From UBA11606 sp964513285 (GTDB taxonomy: Bacteria; Actinomycetota; Acidimicrobiia; Acidimicrobiales; Aldehydirespiratoraceae): a DNA stretch of 64,000 nucleotides. Location of the stretch: the NCBI GenBank assembly GCA_964513285.1, contig CAZEML010000001.1, positions 1 to 64,000 on the forward strand, written 5' to 3'. Every line of letters starts with the position of its first letter. Position 1 is the first letter of the stretch. Shown piece by piece: positions 17,305 to 27,346 of this stretch. Made by a program: the position numbers and the translations under genes. The notes under the pieces were generated by a model. The model ran no database searches. It was not told the origin of the DNA and saw only the letters and a program-made list of their open reading frames with translations.

Positions 17305-18474
17305 ATGACGAATCGTCCGCTCGACGGCATCCGGGTCATCGACTTCTCGCGGGTCCTCGCCGGCCCGCTGATCGGACAGTTGCTGGGTGATCTCGGCGCC
17401 GACGTGATCAAGGTCGAGCGCCCCGGCCACGGCGACGACACGCGCACGTGGGGTCCGCCGTGGCACCAGCCCGACGACACCGACGAGCCCGACGCCACCT
17501 ACTACCTGTCGTTGAACCGCAACAAGCGGTCGATCGTCCTCGACCTCAAGGACGCGGACGATCTCGCGTTCGCTCAACGGCTCGCCCGCACCGGCGACAT
17601 CGTGCTCGACAACTTCAAGCCGGGATTCACCGAGACGCTCGGCATCGACCGCGCCAGCCTCGCGGCCGACAACCCGGCGGTGATCACCGCGACGATCACC
17701 GCGTTCGGCGCTGCATCCGACGCGTCGCATCTGCCCGGGTACGACCTCGTCGCCCAGGGCATGGGTGGTCTCATGCACCTGACCGGCGAGGCCGACGGTC
17801 GTCCGCTTCGGGTCGGGGTCCCGTTGATCGACATGTTCGCCGGGTACAACGCGACCGTCGGCGTCCTCGCCGCGTTGGCGGAGATGCGAACCACGGGCGT
17901 GGGTCGCCACGTCGAGGTCTCGCTCTACGACGCCGCCCTCCACTCACTGCTCAACCACCAGACCGCCGTCTTGATGGCGGGCGCCGAGCCGGGTCGCGGC
18001 GGCAACCGGCATCCGTCGATCGCCCCGTACGAGAGTTACACGTGCGCCGACGGCGACATCATCATCGCGGCCGCCAACGACAAGCTCTTCGCCGGCCTGT
18101 GCCGAGTGATCGACCGGCCCGATCTCATCGACGACCCCCGGTTCGCCCACAACACGATCCGCCGCTCGAACGTGATCGAACTGAACGAGATCATCAACGG
18201 CGCCCTCGCCACCGACACCAGGACGGCCTGGATCGACAAGCTTCGAGGGGAGGACGTTCCGTGCGGCCCGATCAACTCGTTGAACGAGGCGATCGCCTGG
18301 GGCATCGAGATGAACATGGAGACCGTCGTCGAGGGAGCCGACGGCTACCGCTCGGTCCGTAATCCGATCCGCATCGACGGCGAGGTCGCGACGGAGGCCC
18401 GGCGCCCACCGCGCCTCGGCGAACACGACGACGAGATCCGCGCCGAGGTCGAGGGCTGGGACACCGGGGCGTGA
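17305..18474 (+). CDS. CaiB/BaiF family III CoA-transferase
   Basis: 389 residues from ATG 17305. Family III features: 'DGIRVIDFSRVLAGPLIGQL' and 'LGDLGADVIKVERPGHGDDT' at the N-terminus, then 'NRNKRSIVLDLK'. The active-site Asp is expected in 'PGYDLVAQGMGGLMHLTG'. C-terminal 'VPCGPINSLNEA' is also conserved in the family. It moves CoA between carboxylic acids; substrates include carnitine, formyl, succinyl and bile acids, and cannot be assigned here. The VOC gene overlaps its stop by 4 bases (GTGA), so the two are translationally coupled. Confidence 0.9.
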   Translation: MTNRPLDGIRVIDFSRVLAGPLIGQLLGDLGADVIKVERPGHGDDTRTWGPPWHQPDDTDEPDATYYLSLNRNKRSIVLDLKDADDLAFAQRLARTGDIVLDNFKPGFTETLGIDRASLAADNPAVITATITAFGAASDASHLPGYDLVAQGMGGLMHLTGEADGRPLRVGVPLIDMFAGYNATVGVLAALAEMRTTGVGRHVEVSLYDAALHSLLNHQTAVLMAGAEPGRGGNRHPSIAPYESYTCADGDIIIAAANDKLFAGLCRVIDRPDLIDDPRFAHNTIRRSNVIELNEIINGALATDTRTAWIDKLRGEDVPCGPINSLNEAIAWGIEMNMETVVEGADGYRSVRNPIRIDGEVATEARRPPRLGEHDDEIRAEVEGWDTGA

Positions 18475-18857
18475 CCCGCCACATCGGACTCTTCAGCATC
18501 CTGGTCCCCGACTACGACGACGCGATCGACCACTTCGTGAACGAGCTCGGGTTCGAGCTGGTCGAAGACATCGATGAAGGGCGAAAGCGCTGGGTCGTCG
18601 TCCGGCCCGGACCTGAGGCCCAGACCGGCGTGGTCTTGGCCAAGGCGTCGACGCCGGACCAGCAGGCACTCGTCGGCACCCAACTCGGCGGTCGGATCGG
18701 CTTCTTCCTCTACACCGACGACTTCGCCCGCGACCATGCCCGCATGACCGCCGCCGGGATCCACTTCCGGGAGGAGCCTCGGGACGAGCCCTACGGCACC
18801 GTTGCGGTGTTCGAGGACAAGTACGGCAACGGCTGGGACCTGCTGCAGCCCCGCTAG
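18471..18857 (+). CDS. VOC-family (glyoxalase-like) protein
   Basis: 128 residues, GTG start overlapping the CoA-transferase stop. One vicinal-oxygen-chelate domain: 'HIGLFSILVPDYDDAIDHFV' start, 'RWVVVRPGPEAQTGVVLAK', 'GGRIGFFLYTDDF' and 'PYGTVAVFEDKYGNGWDLLQ'. The last is the typical end of glyoxalase/bleomycin-resistance-type domains. Metal ligands His at the start and Glu in 'FEDKYGN' are plausible. It may be an epimerase, dioxygenase or isomerase acting with the CoA-transferase. Confidence 0.85.
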   Translation: MTRHIGLFSILVPDYDDAIDHFVNELGFELVEDIDEGRKRWVVVRPGPEAQTGVVLAKASTPDQQALVGTQLGGRIGFFLYTDDFARDHARMTAAGIHFREEPRDEPYGTVAVFEDKYGNGWDLLQPR

Positions 18858-19864
18858 CCGGTCACGTTCCGCGTCACCGCGACGATCGACCCGGCGCCGT
18901 GGTCGGTGACGAGCAACCGATCGCCGTCGGCGACGAGGTGCTGGGGTCGATCGAAGACGAGATCGAGTGGTTCGGGCGCGGCGCCGGCGTCGGCCGGGTC
19001 GAGGGACACCGTCACGAGCCGTTGCTCCACCCAGAGGGCGACCACGAGCTGCGTCCGATCCCACGGTGCGACGGCGAGCCCGGTCGGTGTCGCACCGACC
19101 CCGAGGATCGCTTGCGAGTTCGGGACGCCGGCACACGGGTCGACGACACCGGACTCGACCACCGGTCGGTTGTCGTCGACACAACTCGGCCACCCGTGGT
19201 TGCTGCCCTCGGCGACCGCGACGATCTCATCGGCGGCGCGGATGTCGTCGTAGCTGCCGTCGGTCATCTCGGTCGACCACAGCACTCCGGCGTCGTCACG
19301 AACGTGGGCGTAGGCGTGCTTGAACCCGAACGCGACCTGGGTGACCTGCCCTGACGCGTCGATGGCCCACAGGGCGCCCGAGATGTCGACCGGCGACTCG
19401 CCCGCGCTCGTCGGCGTGCGCCGGGTCGTCCCCGACGTGTCGAAGAGCAGTCGATCGCCGTCGACGGTGAGCGTGCCTTCGGAACGCCCGTTGAACGCGA
19501 GGTTCTCCACGACCACCTCACGGTCAGAACCGTCCAGCGGACCGCGGGTGAGGCGGCGTTCCTCCATCACCCAGAGCTCGCCGGCGAAGACCGCGACCCC
19601 GGTCGGTTTCGTAAGCCCGTCGAGGACGACGACCGGCGCGGCATCGAGATCGCCGGGGTCGAGGCGAAGGACCTGGCCGGTGCCGTCGTCTTCCGCGCCG
19701 TTCAACTGCGCCACGAACCAGGCATCGTCGGTGACCGCGAGTTGGGTGGGGCGATCGAGACCGTCGACGACGACCACCGCCGCGAACGGCTCGACCGGTT
19801 CGTCGCTTCCACAGCCGGCCGCGAGAACGCTCGTGAGCGCGAGGGCGGAGAGCACTCGCCTCAC
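18854..19864 (-). CDS. Beta-propeller lipoprotein, sorbosone/glucose dehydrogenase-like
   Basis: 336 residues with a lipoprotein signal (lipobox LAAGCGSDE). The mature part is a six-bladed propeller of the soluble quinoprotein glucose dehydrogenase/L-sorbosone dehydrogenase type: 'VVVDGLDRPTQLAVTDDAWF', 'GLTKPTGVAVFAGELWVMEE', 'FGFKHAYAHVRDDAGVLW', 'EGSNHGWPSC' and 'RPQHLVADGDRLLVTDHGAG'. 'GSNHGWP' is a conserved stretch of this family. It may bind PQQ, but key cofactor residues are not clear. Tail-to-tail overlap of 4 bases with the VOC gene. Confidence 0.75.
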   Translation of the reverse strand: MRRVLSALALTSVLAAGCGSDEPVEPFAAVVVVDGLDRPTQLAVTDDAWFVAQLNGAEDDGTGQVLRLDPGDLDAAPVVVLDGLTKPTGVAVFAGELWVMEERRLTRGPLDGSDREVVVENLAFNGRSEGTLTVDGDRLLFDTSGTTRRTPTSAGESPVDISGALWAIDASGQVTQVAFGFKHAYAHVRDDAGVLWSTEMTDGSYDDIRAADEIVAVAEGSNHGWPSCVDDNRPVVESGVVDPCAGVPNSQAILGVGATPTGLAVAPWDRTQLVVALWVEQRLVTVSLDPADAGAAPEPLDLVFDRPQHLVADGDRLLVTDHGAGSIVAVTRNVTG

Positions 19865-20829
19865 GAGGTGAGGGCGTCAGCGGCAGCTCGCCCCGAGAGG
19901 AAGGCGCCCTCGACCTTCGGACCGGCGAACGCCTCGCCCGCGAGGGCGATCAGCGGCGCGCCACCCCACACCACGGTCGGCTCGGGCCAGACCTCGACCG
20001 GACCCGCATACCGCCAGCGCTGGACCTGCACCGCGTGCGCCCCGTCGAGATCCGCAGCCGGGCCGAGCAGGTCGCGGGCGGCGGCGACCGCTCGCGCCAC
20101 CACCTCGTCGTCGCTCGCGTCCCAGAGTTCGTCGCTCAACGCATTCGAGAGATGAACCGTCACGGCCGGAACCGCCGAGATGCCCTTCGCTCGATTGTCG
20201 GCGACGAACGCCAGCTCGGGGTGATCGAGGTACTGGGCGCCGCCGTGCCGGGCGAGACCGGTCGGATCGGTCGAGGGCGCCAACAACACCGCGATCGTCG
20301 GCTTGTAGTGGATCTCCGCCAACCGAGTCGCCAGGGCGGGGTCGGGCAGCAGACCACAGAACGCGAGGGTGGCGAGTGCTTGGGGAACCGGTGCGGTGTG
20401 GACGATTGCGTCGACGGGGTCGGCCGCCAACTCATCGCCGAGATCGAGGATGCGCCGACCCAACTCCGGCCGGAGTCCTGCGTCGTCCGCCATCCATTTG
20501 CACAGCGAGGTCATGCCCTCGCTGCCACGCCAGCGCGGATAGCCGTCCGGCTCCCGGCTGAACCCACGCGTCCATTCGACGACCGAGCCGGCGTCGACCG
20601 CCGCGGCGATCGTCGTCGCGAACGCGTCGCTGCGCGTGGTGAAGAACTGGGCGCCGTGATCGAACCGGGCTGTCCCGTTCGGCGTCTCGAGTCGCCGCGA
20701 CGCCATGCGACCGCCGACGCCTCGGCCCTTGTCGACGATGCGGATGTCGTCGCGGTCGATGCCGAGCTCGAGCAGTCGGCGAGCGGCAGACAGGCCGGCG
20801 ATACCGGCGCCGATGACGAGGACGCGCAT
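19861..20829 (-). CDS. FAD-dependent oxidoreductase, renalase-like
   Basis: 322 residues. Dinucleotide motif 'VLVIGAGIAGLSAARRL', then 'IVDKGRGVGGRMASRR' and 'FDHGAQFFTTRSDAF', which are hallmark stretches of the renalase/NAD(P)-binding amine-oxidase-like family. The C-terminal FAD closure is 'IALAGEAFAGPKVEGAFLSG'. Bacterial renalases re-oxidise wrongly reduced nicotinamide forms, but that activity is not assured here. It overlaps the start of the propeller lipoprotein gene by 4 bases, so both are probably one transcript. Confidence 0.85.
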   Translation of the reverse strand: MRVLVIGAGIAGLSAARRLLELGIDRDDIRIVDKGRGVGGRMASRRLETPNGTARFDHGAQFFTTRSDAFATTIAAAVDAGSVVEWTRGFSREPDGYPRWRGSEGMTSLCKWMADDAGLRPELGRRILDLGDELAADPVDAIVHTAPVPQALATLAFCGLLPDPALATRLAEIHYKPTIAVLLAPSTDPTGLARHGGAQYLDHPELAFVADNRAKGISAVPAVTVHLSNALSDELWDASDDEVVARAVAAARDLLGPAADLDGAHAVQVQRWRYAGPVEVWPEPTVVWGGAPLIALAGEAFAGPKVEGAFLSGRAAADALTS

Positions 20830-20866
20830 GGGGCGAGTCTGGCAGGCCCGACCTCGCTGTGGCGGG

Positions 20867-21724
20867 TCAGTCCATCAGGGCGTCGGCCCGCACCGGGGCG
20901 GCCGCGGCCGCCCGATGTTCGTCGGTGACCTTGCCGTACAGGCTCCGGATGCGCTGCACGGAGCCGACCGACCCCGCGGCCTCGCTGAACGACATGATCA
21001 ACAGCAACCGGGTCGTGTCACCGAGGTTCGGTGTCACGCGGTGCAGCGAGAAGCGACCGAGGAAGAACTGCAGATCCCCGGGTTGCAGGTCGAGCGTGCG
21101 GACGCCGTCGCGACCTCCGTCGAGGATGGCGGTGACCCCCGCTTCGTTCTCGTCCGCAGGCGAGCGCAGGTCGGGCACGTACTCGAACTGCCCACCATCG
21201 TCCGCGGCCTGCAACAGCATCGTGATGGTGAATTCGTTGGTGTCGAAGTGCCAGTTGAACTCCTGCCCGGTCCGCTGGACGTTGACGATCATGTTCGAGA
21301 CCGGGTCCTCATAGACGTGGAGCTCGTCCTTGCCGAGACAGTCCTGGAGGAAGTCCTTCAACGGTCCCCAGTCGTAGAGCCGCTTCGACGCGGTGTCGAG
21401 ATCCCATTCGTCGGCGCGCACGAAGCCGTTCGTCCGAGGGAAGAACCGGTTGCGGGGATGGTCGTCGGGTAGGTCGGGGTCGGGGTCGCCCAGATGCACG
21501 TTGGCTTGGTTCTTCGGGTTGTAGAACGCCCTCGGCTCCCGTGCGATCGCCTCCGCCAGGAGGGCCGCGTGACCGGCCTCGCTGAGGAATCCGGGGAGCA
21601 CCGCGCAGCCGTCGTCGGCGAGCGACGCACGGACTTCCGCCACCACGTCACGTCGACGATCACCCGTCGCCGCGATCGGGTAGCGCTCGCTGTCGATGAG
21701 GTCGTGCGGGGCGAGGCCGGACAT
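20867..21724 (-). CDS. HalD/BesD-family 2OG-Fe(II) oxygenase
   Basis: 285 residues. 'VSNMIVNVQRTGQEFNWHFD', 'GGQFEYVPDLRS' and the late 'SLHRVTP' with 'TTRLLLIMSF' match the family that contains the free-amino-acid halogenases BesD and HalD. The iron site here reads His159-x-Asp161 plus His228, with Arg239 for 2OG. In the halogenases the Asp is Gly, leaving room for chloride, so this protein should be a hydroxylase. Substrate unknown; a free amino acid is likely from the family. Divergent from the HAD gene. Confidence 0.8.
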   Translation of the reverse strand: MSGLAPHDLIDSERYPIAATGDRRRDVVAEVRASLADDGCAVLPGFLSEAGHAALLAEAIAREPRAFYNPKNQANVHLGDPDPDLPDDHPRNRFFPRTNGFVRADEWDLDTASKRLYDWGPLKDFLQDCLGKDELHVYEDPVSNMIVNVQRTGQEFNWHFDTNEFTITMLLQAADDGGQFEYVPDLRSPADENEAGVTAILDGGRDGVRTLDLQPGDLQFFLGRFSLHRVTPNLGDTTRLLLIMSFSEAAGSVGSVQRIRSLYGKVTDEHRAAAAAPVRADALMD

Positions 21725-21771
21725 CGCAAAACTGTACGCGTGTTCAATTTCGAGGGCTAGCGTTCGCCGCC

Positions 21772-22386
21772 ATGGCGGAGATCGATCTGGTGGCGTGGGA
21801 CTTCGGTGACACCCTCGTGCACGAACGCTTCATGCGCATCGCGCCCGACGGCGTCCCCGAGTGGCCGACGGTGTACGACCGGTTCTTCGAAGCCCACCCC
21901 GAGTTCGAGGATCGACTCGATCACGGGCGGGCGTCGATGATCGAGATGATCCCGTGGCTGGCGGAACAGACCGGCATGACGGGATCCGCCGTCGCCCGTC
22001 ACCTCCGTCACGTGTGGACCCAGATCGAATGGTTCGAACCGAGCCGGCGGTGGCTCCTCGGCCTGTCCGGTCGGGTGGCGCAAGCCGTCGTGACCGTGAA
22101 TCCGTTCGAGTTCTCGGGGATGGCGACCGCGTGTGGGCTCGATCCCCACGTCGAACTCATCGTCACGAGCGCCGACATCGGCGACCGCAGCAAGCCCGCG
22201 ATGGCACGGGTCGCCCGCGAGCTGCTCGGCCTCCCGCTGGGCCTCGGCACGACCGTGCTGATCGACAACCGGGCCGACAACGTCGCCGACTTCGTCCGGG
22301 AAGGTGGTCACGCCATCCACTTCCGGCCCGAGGACCCGGGGCGGCTCGACGACGAGCTCGCCCAGTACGTCGGCCCGCCCGGCTGA
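21772..22386 (+). CDS. HAD-superfamily hydrolase
   Basis: 204 residues. HAD motifs: I 'AWDFGDTLVHE' with nucleophile Asp10 and acid/base Asp13; II 'AVVTVNPFEFS' with Thr; III Lys in 'DRSKPAM'; IV 'VLIDNRADNV'. The cap between motifs I and II is helical, as in class I HADs. Substrate unknown. The first HD-GYP gene begins 53 bases after it. Confidence 0.8.
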   Translation: MAEIDLVAWDFGDTLVHERFMRIAPDGVPEWPTVYDRFFEAHPEFEDRLDHGRASMIEMIPWLAEQTGMTGSAVARHLRHVWTQIEWFEPSRRWLLGLSGRVAQAVVTVNPFEFSGMATACGLDPHVELIVTSADIGDRSKPAMARVARELLGLPLGLGTTVLIDNRADNVADFVREGGHAIHFRPEDPGRLDDELAQYVGPPG

Positions 22387-22439
22387 GGAAAGGCCCATCA
22401 CCCTCTGATCTGAACTCCGTTCTGACCGATACCGGAGGG

Positions 22440-24440
22440 ATGGGATCCGTCGAGACTCGGTCGCCGAGCTCCGCCACGAGCAGCGCCGCCGATCTCAGGG
22501 ACGACCGCTGGGGCGATCGTCGCTGGGTGAGTTCGGCGATCCGGATCCTCGTCGTCGTCATTCCGATCGCCGCCTCGATCGTGCTCACCCGGTGCTACGT
22601 CGCCGTCGTCGACCGCCCGAGCGGATGGCCCGACCAGCTCCCGTTCTGGGTCGGCGCGTTCGTCGTCGCCATTTCGGCCACGACCGTGGTCGACCGGTTC
22701 GCCCGGCGACTGCTCCCCCTCGCTGCGCTGTTTCGGATGTCGCTCGTGTTCCCCGACGAGGCGCCGAGCCGATTCAAGACCGCCCTGCGGCAGGGCAACC
22801 CGCGGAAGCTCGAGGTCATGCTGCTCACCGGGCAGATCACGAGCTCGGGCGAGGCCGCCCAAGCCCTGCTCGGCCTGATCACCCTCGTCGGTGACCACGA
22901 TCGCCTCACCCGCGGTCACTCCGAACGGGTTCGGGCCTACGCCGAACTCATCGGCGACCAGATGGGGCTCGACGCCGACGAGCTCGAGAAGCTCCGTTGG
23001 GGTGCGTTGATCCACGACGTCGGCAAGCTCACCGTGCCGCCGGAGATCCTGAACAAGCCGGGGCGGCCCGACGACGACGAGTGGCAGATCATCCGCTCCC
23101 ACCCCACCGCGTCCGACGCCTATCTCGAACCGCTGCGGGAGTGGCTCGGCGAGTGGGCCTTGGCCGCGACCGAACACCACGAACGGTTCGACGGCCGCGG
23201 CTACCCGAACGGGCTGGCCGGGGAGCAGATCAGTCGAGCCGGTCGGATCGTGGCCGTCGCCGACGCGTTCGACGTCATGAAGTCGGCTCGCAGCTACAAG
23301 AAGCCACTCAGTCCGGCGATCGCCCGTGAAGAGCTGATCCGCAACGCGGGCTCCCAGTTCGATCCCGACGTGGTGCGAGCGTTCCTCGAGGTGTCGCTCG
23401 GCAAGCTCCGAGTCGTCGTCGGCCCGGTGGCGTGGCTCAACGAGCTCGCCTGGGTGATCCGGGTGCCCGAGACGATCTCGACCGCCGTGGTCGCCGCGGC
23501 GGTGTCCGTCGGCACGGTGGTGGCTCCACTCGACGTCGGTGGGCAGGTCGAGACCGCGCCCGTCGAACGGCTGGTGCCGGAGACGACGATCGCCACGACC
23601 ACCACCACACCACTGACCACGACCACCGTCGCGTCACCGGGTCCCACCACCACGGCGAGTACGCCGCCGGCATCGTCCACGACCAGCAGCAGCTCGACGA
23701 CAGCCGCCCCGACGACGACGGTCACCATCGCCGTCGCCACCACCACCGACGCACCCGCGACGACCAGCCCGGTCACCACCGCGGCCCCCACGACGACGGC
23801 CGCCCCCACGACCACCTCGCCTCCCGCACCGACCACGACGGCCGTCGGGTCGACCACCACGGCACCAGCCACCACCGCCCCGCCGACCACCACCGCGGCG
23901 CCCACGACCACGACGACCACGACCATTCCGACCAGCACGACGACCACCCCGCTGCCCGGACTCGGCCTCACCGGCTTCGGCTTCGAGCCGACCGACCCGG
24001 GCGACCTTCCGTCGTCGCTCGCCGACGGCAACCTCACGTCCAACGATCATGTCTTCATCTGGAAGGAGGCGACCGTGGAGTTGGGCGCCTCGATGAACCT
24101 CCGAGAGCCGGGGGTCGGCGGCTGGGTCAACGGCGATGGCGACACCATCGTGACGATCCCCGCCGGCACCAGGCTCTGCGTCTACCACCTCCACGCTGAT
24201 CCGAGTTCGGGGGAGCCGGACATGAATGCCGGCATCGACTTCCTCGATCCGGTCGTCGGCCTGACCCTGCGCGAGACCGATCTCGATGCGACGGACCAGT
24301 TCGAGATCGGCGGCGTCGCGTACCACACCGATGGGCTGTGGACCCTCGATCGCCTCAAGGTCGACGGCTCGTATGTCGAACTCGAATTGGACGGCACCGG
24401 GAGCAGCCGAGATCAGCTCCGCATCTTCACCGAGTGCTGA
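22440..24440 (+). CDS. Membrane HD-GYP protein with exported C-terminal domain (paralogue A)
   Basis: 666 residues from ATG 22440; GGAGGG sits unusually close before it. The upstream frame extension overlaps the HAD gene and is rejected. Order: Ser-rich start; membrane helices about 34-56 and 67-88; HD-GYP domain about 145-320 with 'RGHSERVRAYAELIG', 'HDVGK' (192-196) and 'HHERFDGRGYP' (246-256); 'WLNELAWVIRVP'; third helix about 343-362; Thr/Pro/Ala-rich linker about 381-505; C-terminal domain with 'LADGNLTSNDHVFIWKE', 'RLCVYHLHAD' and the last residues 'RDQLRIFTEC'. HD-GYP domains hydrolyse c-di-GMP and the motifs are intact. The C-terminal domain should lie outside the membrane. Confidence 0.88.
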   Translation: MGSVETRSPSSATSSAADLRDDRWGDRRWVSSAIRILVVVIPIAASIVLTRCYVAVVDRPSGWPDQLPFWVGAFVVAISATTVVDRFARRLLPLAALFRMSLVFPDEAPSRFKTALRQGNPRKLEVMLLTGQITSSGEAAQALLGLITLVGDHDRLTRGHSERVRAYAELIGDQMGLDADELEKLRWGALIHDVGKLTVPPEILNKPGRPDDDEWQIIRSHPTASDAYLEPLREWLGEWALAATEHHERFDGRGYPNGLAGEQISRAGRIVAVADAFDVMKSARSYKKPLSPAIAREELIRNAGSQFDPDVVRAFLEVSLGKLRVVVGPVAWLNELAWVIRVPETISTAVVAAAVSVGTVVAPLDVGGQVETAPVERLVPETTIATTTTTPLTTTTVASPGPTTTASTPPASSTTSSSSTTAAPTTTVTIAVATTTDAPATTSPVTTAAPTTTAAPTTTSPPAPTTTAVGSTTTAPATTAPPTTTAAPTTTTTTTIPTSTTTTPLPGLGLTGFGFEPTDPGDLPSSLADGNLTSNDHVFIWKEATVELGASMNLREPGVGGWVNGDGDTIVTIPAGTRLCVYHLHADPSSGEPDMNAGIDFLDPVVGLTLRETDLDATDQFEIGGVAYHTDGLWTLDRLKVDGSYVELELDGTGSSRDQLRIFTEC

Positions 24441-24465
24441 CGCGAACCCCGAGTGGAATTCTGTG

Positions 24466-24490
24466 AGACTCAGGATGAATTCCTGAGTCT
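24466..24490. promoter_or_regulatory. 25-bp palindrome, candidate FurA operator
   Basis: Inverted repeat with perfect 10-base arms AGACTCAGGA and TCCTGAGTCT around a 5-base centre TGAAT, in an AT-richer patch. It lies directly upstream of the proposed furA -35 element. Length, centre and location fit the autoregulatory operator of an actinobacterial FurA-katG locus. Confidence 0.7.
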
Positions 24491-24495
24491 GACTC

Positions 24496-24524
24496 TTGAC
24501 CAAGTCCAGAATCGGTGCTGTACT
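24496..24524 (+). promoter_or_regulatory. furA-katG promoter, probably leaderless
   Basis: TTGACC (24496-24501), 17-base spacer, TGTACT (24519-24524). The expected start of transcription falls at or within a base or two of the furA GTG codon at 24532, and there is no ribosome-binding site between them. A leaderless message is the simplest reading. Confidence 0.6.
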
Positions 24525-24531
24525 CCCCGAC

Positions 24532-24957
24532 GTGAGCGACTCGACCGGGCCCGACATCGCGCAGGAACTGCGCGACCACGGACTCCAGGTGACCGCCCAG
24601 CGCATCGCCGTGATGGAGGCCGTCACCGGCCACCCCCACACCACGCCTGATGAGCTGGCCGAAGTCGTCCGCAACAAGATCGGGTCGATCTCCCGCCAGG
24701 CGGTGTACGACACGCTCGGGGTCTTCGTCGAGAAGAACCTCGTCCGTCGGATCCAGCCGAGCGGATGGGTTGCCCGGTACGAGGCGCGGGTGGGAGACAA
24801 TCACCACCATCTCGTGTGCCGAGGGTGCGATCTGATGTATGACATCGACTGTGCCGTGGGCTACACGCCGTGTCTCACCGCTGACGACGACCATGGGTTC
24901 GTGATCGACGAAGCCGAAGTCGTCTACTGGGGCATGTGCCCCGCCTGCCAGGCCTAG
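24532..24957 (+). CDS. furA: Fur-family regulator of katG
   Basis: 141 residues from GTG 24532. A TTG at 24496 in the same frame coincides with the -35 element and is rejected. Fur fold: 'DHGLQVTAQRIAVMEAV', then 'TPDELAEVVRNKIGSISRQA' and 'VYDTLGVFVEKNLVRRIQP'. Metal-site residues are in 'NHHHLVCRGCDLMYDIDC', with a late 'GMCPACQA', so two CxxC pairs. Being directly upstream of katG, it is the FurA type: a peroxide- and iron-responsive repressor of itself and katG. 63 bases separate it from katG. Confidence 0.9.
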   Translation: MSDSTGPDIAQELRDHGLQVTAQRIAVMEAVTGHPHTTPDELAEVVRNKIGSISRQAVYDTLGVFVEKNLVRRIQPSGWVARYEARVGDNHHHLVCRGCDLMYDIDCAVGYTPCLTADDDHGFVIDEAEVVYWGMCPACQA

Positions 24958-25020
24958 CCCGGCCGGGGCCGCTCCGTGGTCCCCACCCCTCACCGCAGCA
25001 ACAGAAGCAAAAGGAATCAC

Positions 25021-27162
<2,142 letters not shown>

Positions 27163-27190
27163 GGTCCTGAGTCTCCGGCCTCGGTCCGGA

Positions 27191-27240
27191 GCGAGTGATC
27201 TGCAGCTCGACTGCAGCGAGTGATCTGCGGCGCAGCCGCA
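27191..27240. repeat. Two 25-bp tandem repeats after katG
   Basis: Two adjacent 25-base units (27191-27215 and 27216-27240) both start with GCGAGTGATCTGC and differ in the second half. Each contains a small inverted repeat (CTGCAG...CTGCAG and CTGCGG...CCGCAG). A decayed third start, GCAAGTGA, follows at 27241. Non-coding and of unknown role. Confidence 0.7.
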
Positions 27241-27250
27241 GCAAGTGACA

Positions 27251-27297
27251 GACACCCCGTCGGTTGGCTTCGGTCACCGGCGGGGTGTCGTCGTTTT
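27251..27297 (+). terminator. Rho-independent terminator of furA-katG
   Basis: Perfect 9-bp stem GACACCCCG (27251-27259) / CGGGGTGTC (27281-27289) with a 21-base loop, followed by GTCGTTTT. It ends the katG transcript and lies upstream of the start chosen for the next gene. Confidence 0.75.
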
Positions 27298-27346
27298 GGT
27301 GGTCGAACGAGCCTGGATCCGGACGGTGTTCGGCCGATGGGAGACG

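Noticed and set aside
20867..21724. Amino-acid halogenase assignment
   Set aside because: The iron site has Asp where halogenases have Gly.
23580..23960. Repetitive ACC/ACG tracts in the HD-GYP genes as a CRISPR or satellite
   Set aside because: They are in frame, encode Thr/Pro/Ala linkers, and lack spacers or regular repeat length.
27245..27346. Upstream start for HD-GYP paralogue B
   Set aside because: It would put the katG terminator hairpin inside the coding sequence and add 34 residues absent from the three paralogues.
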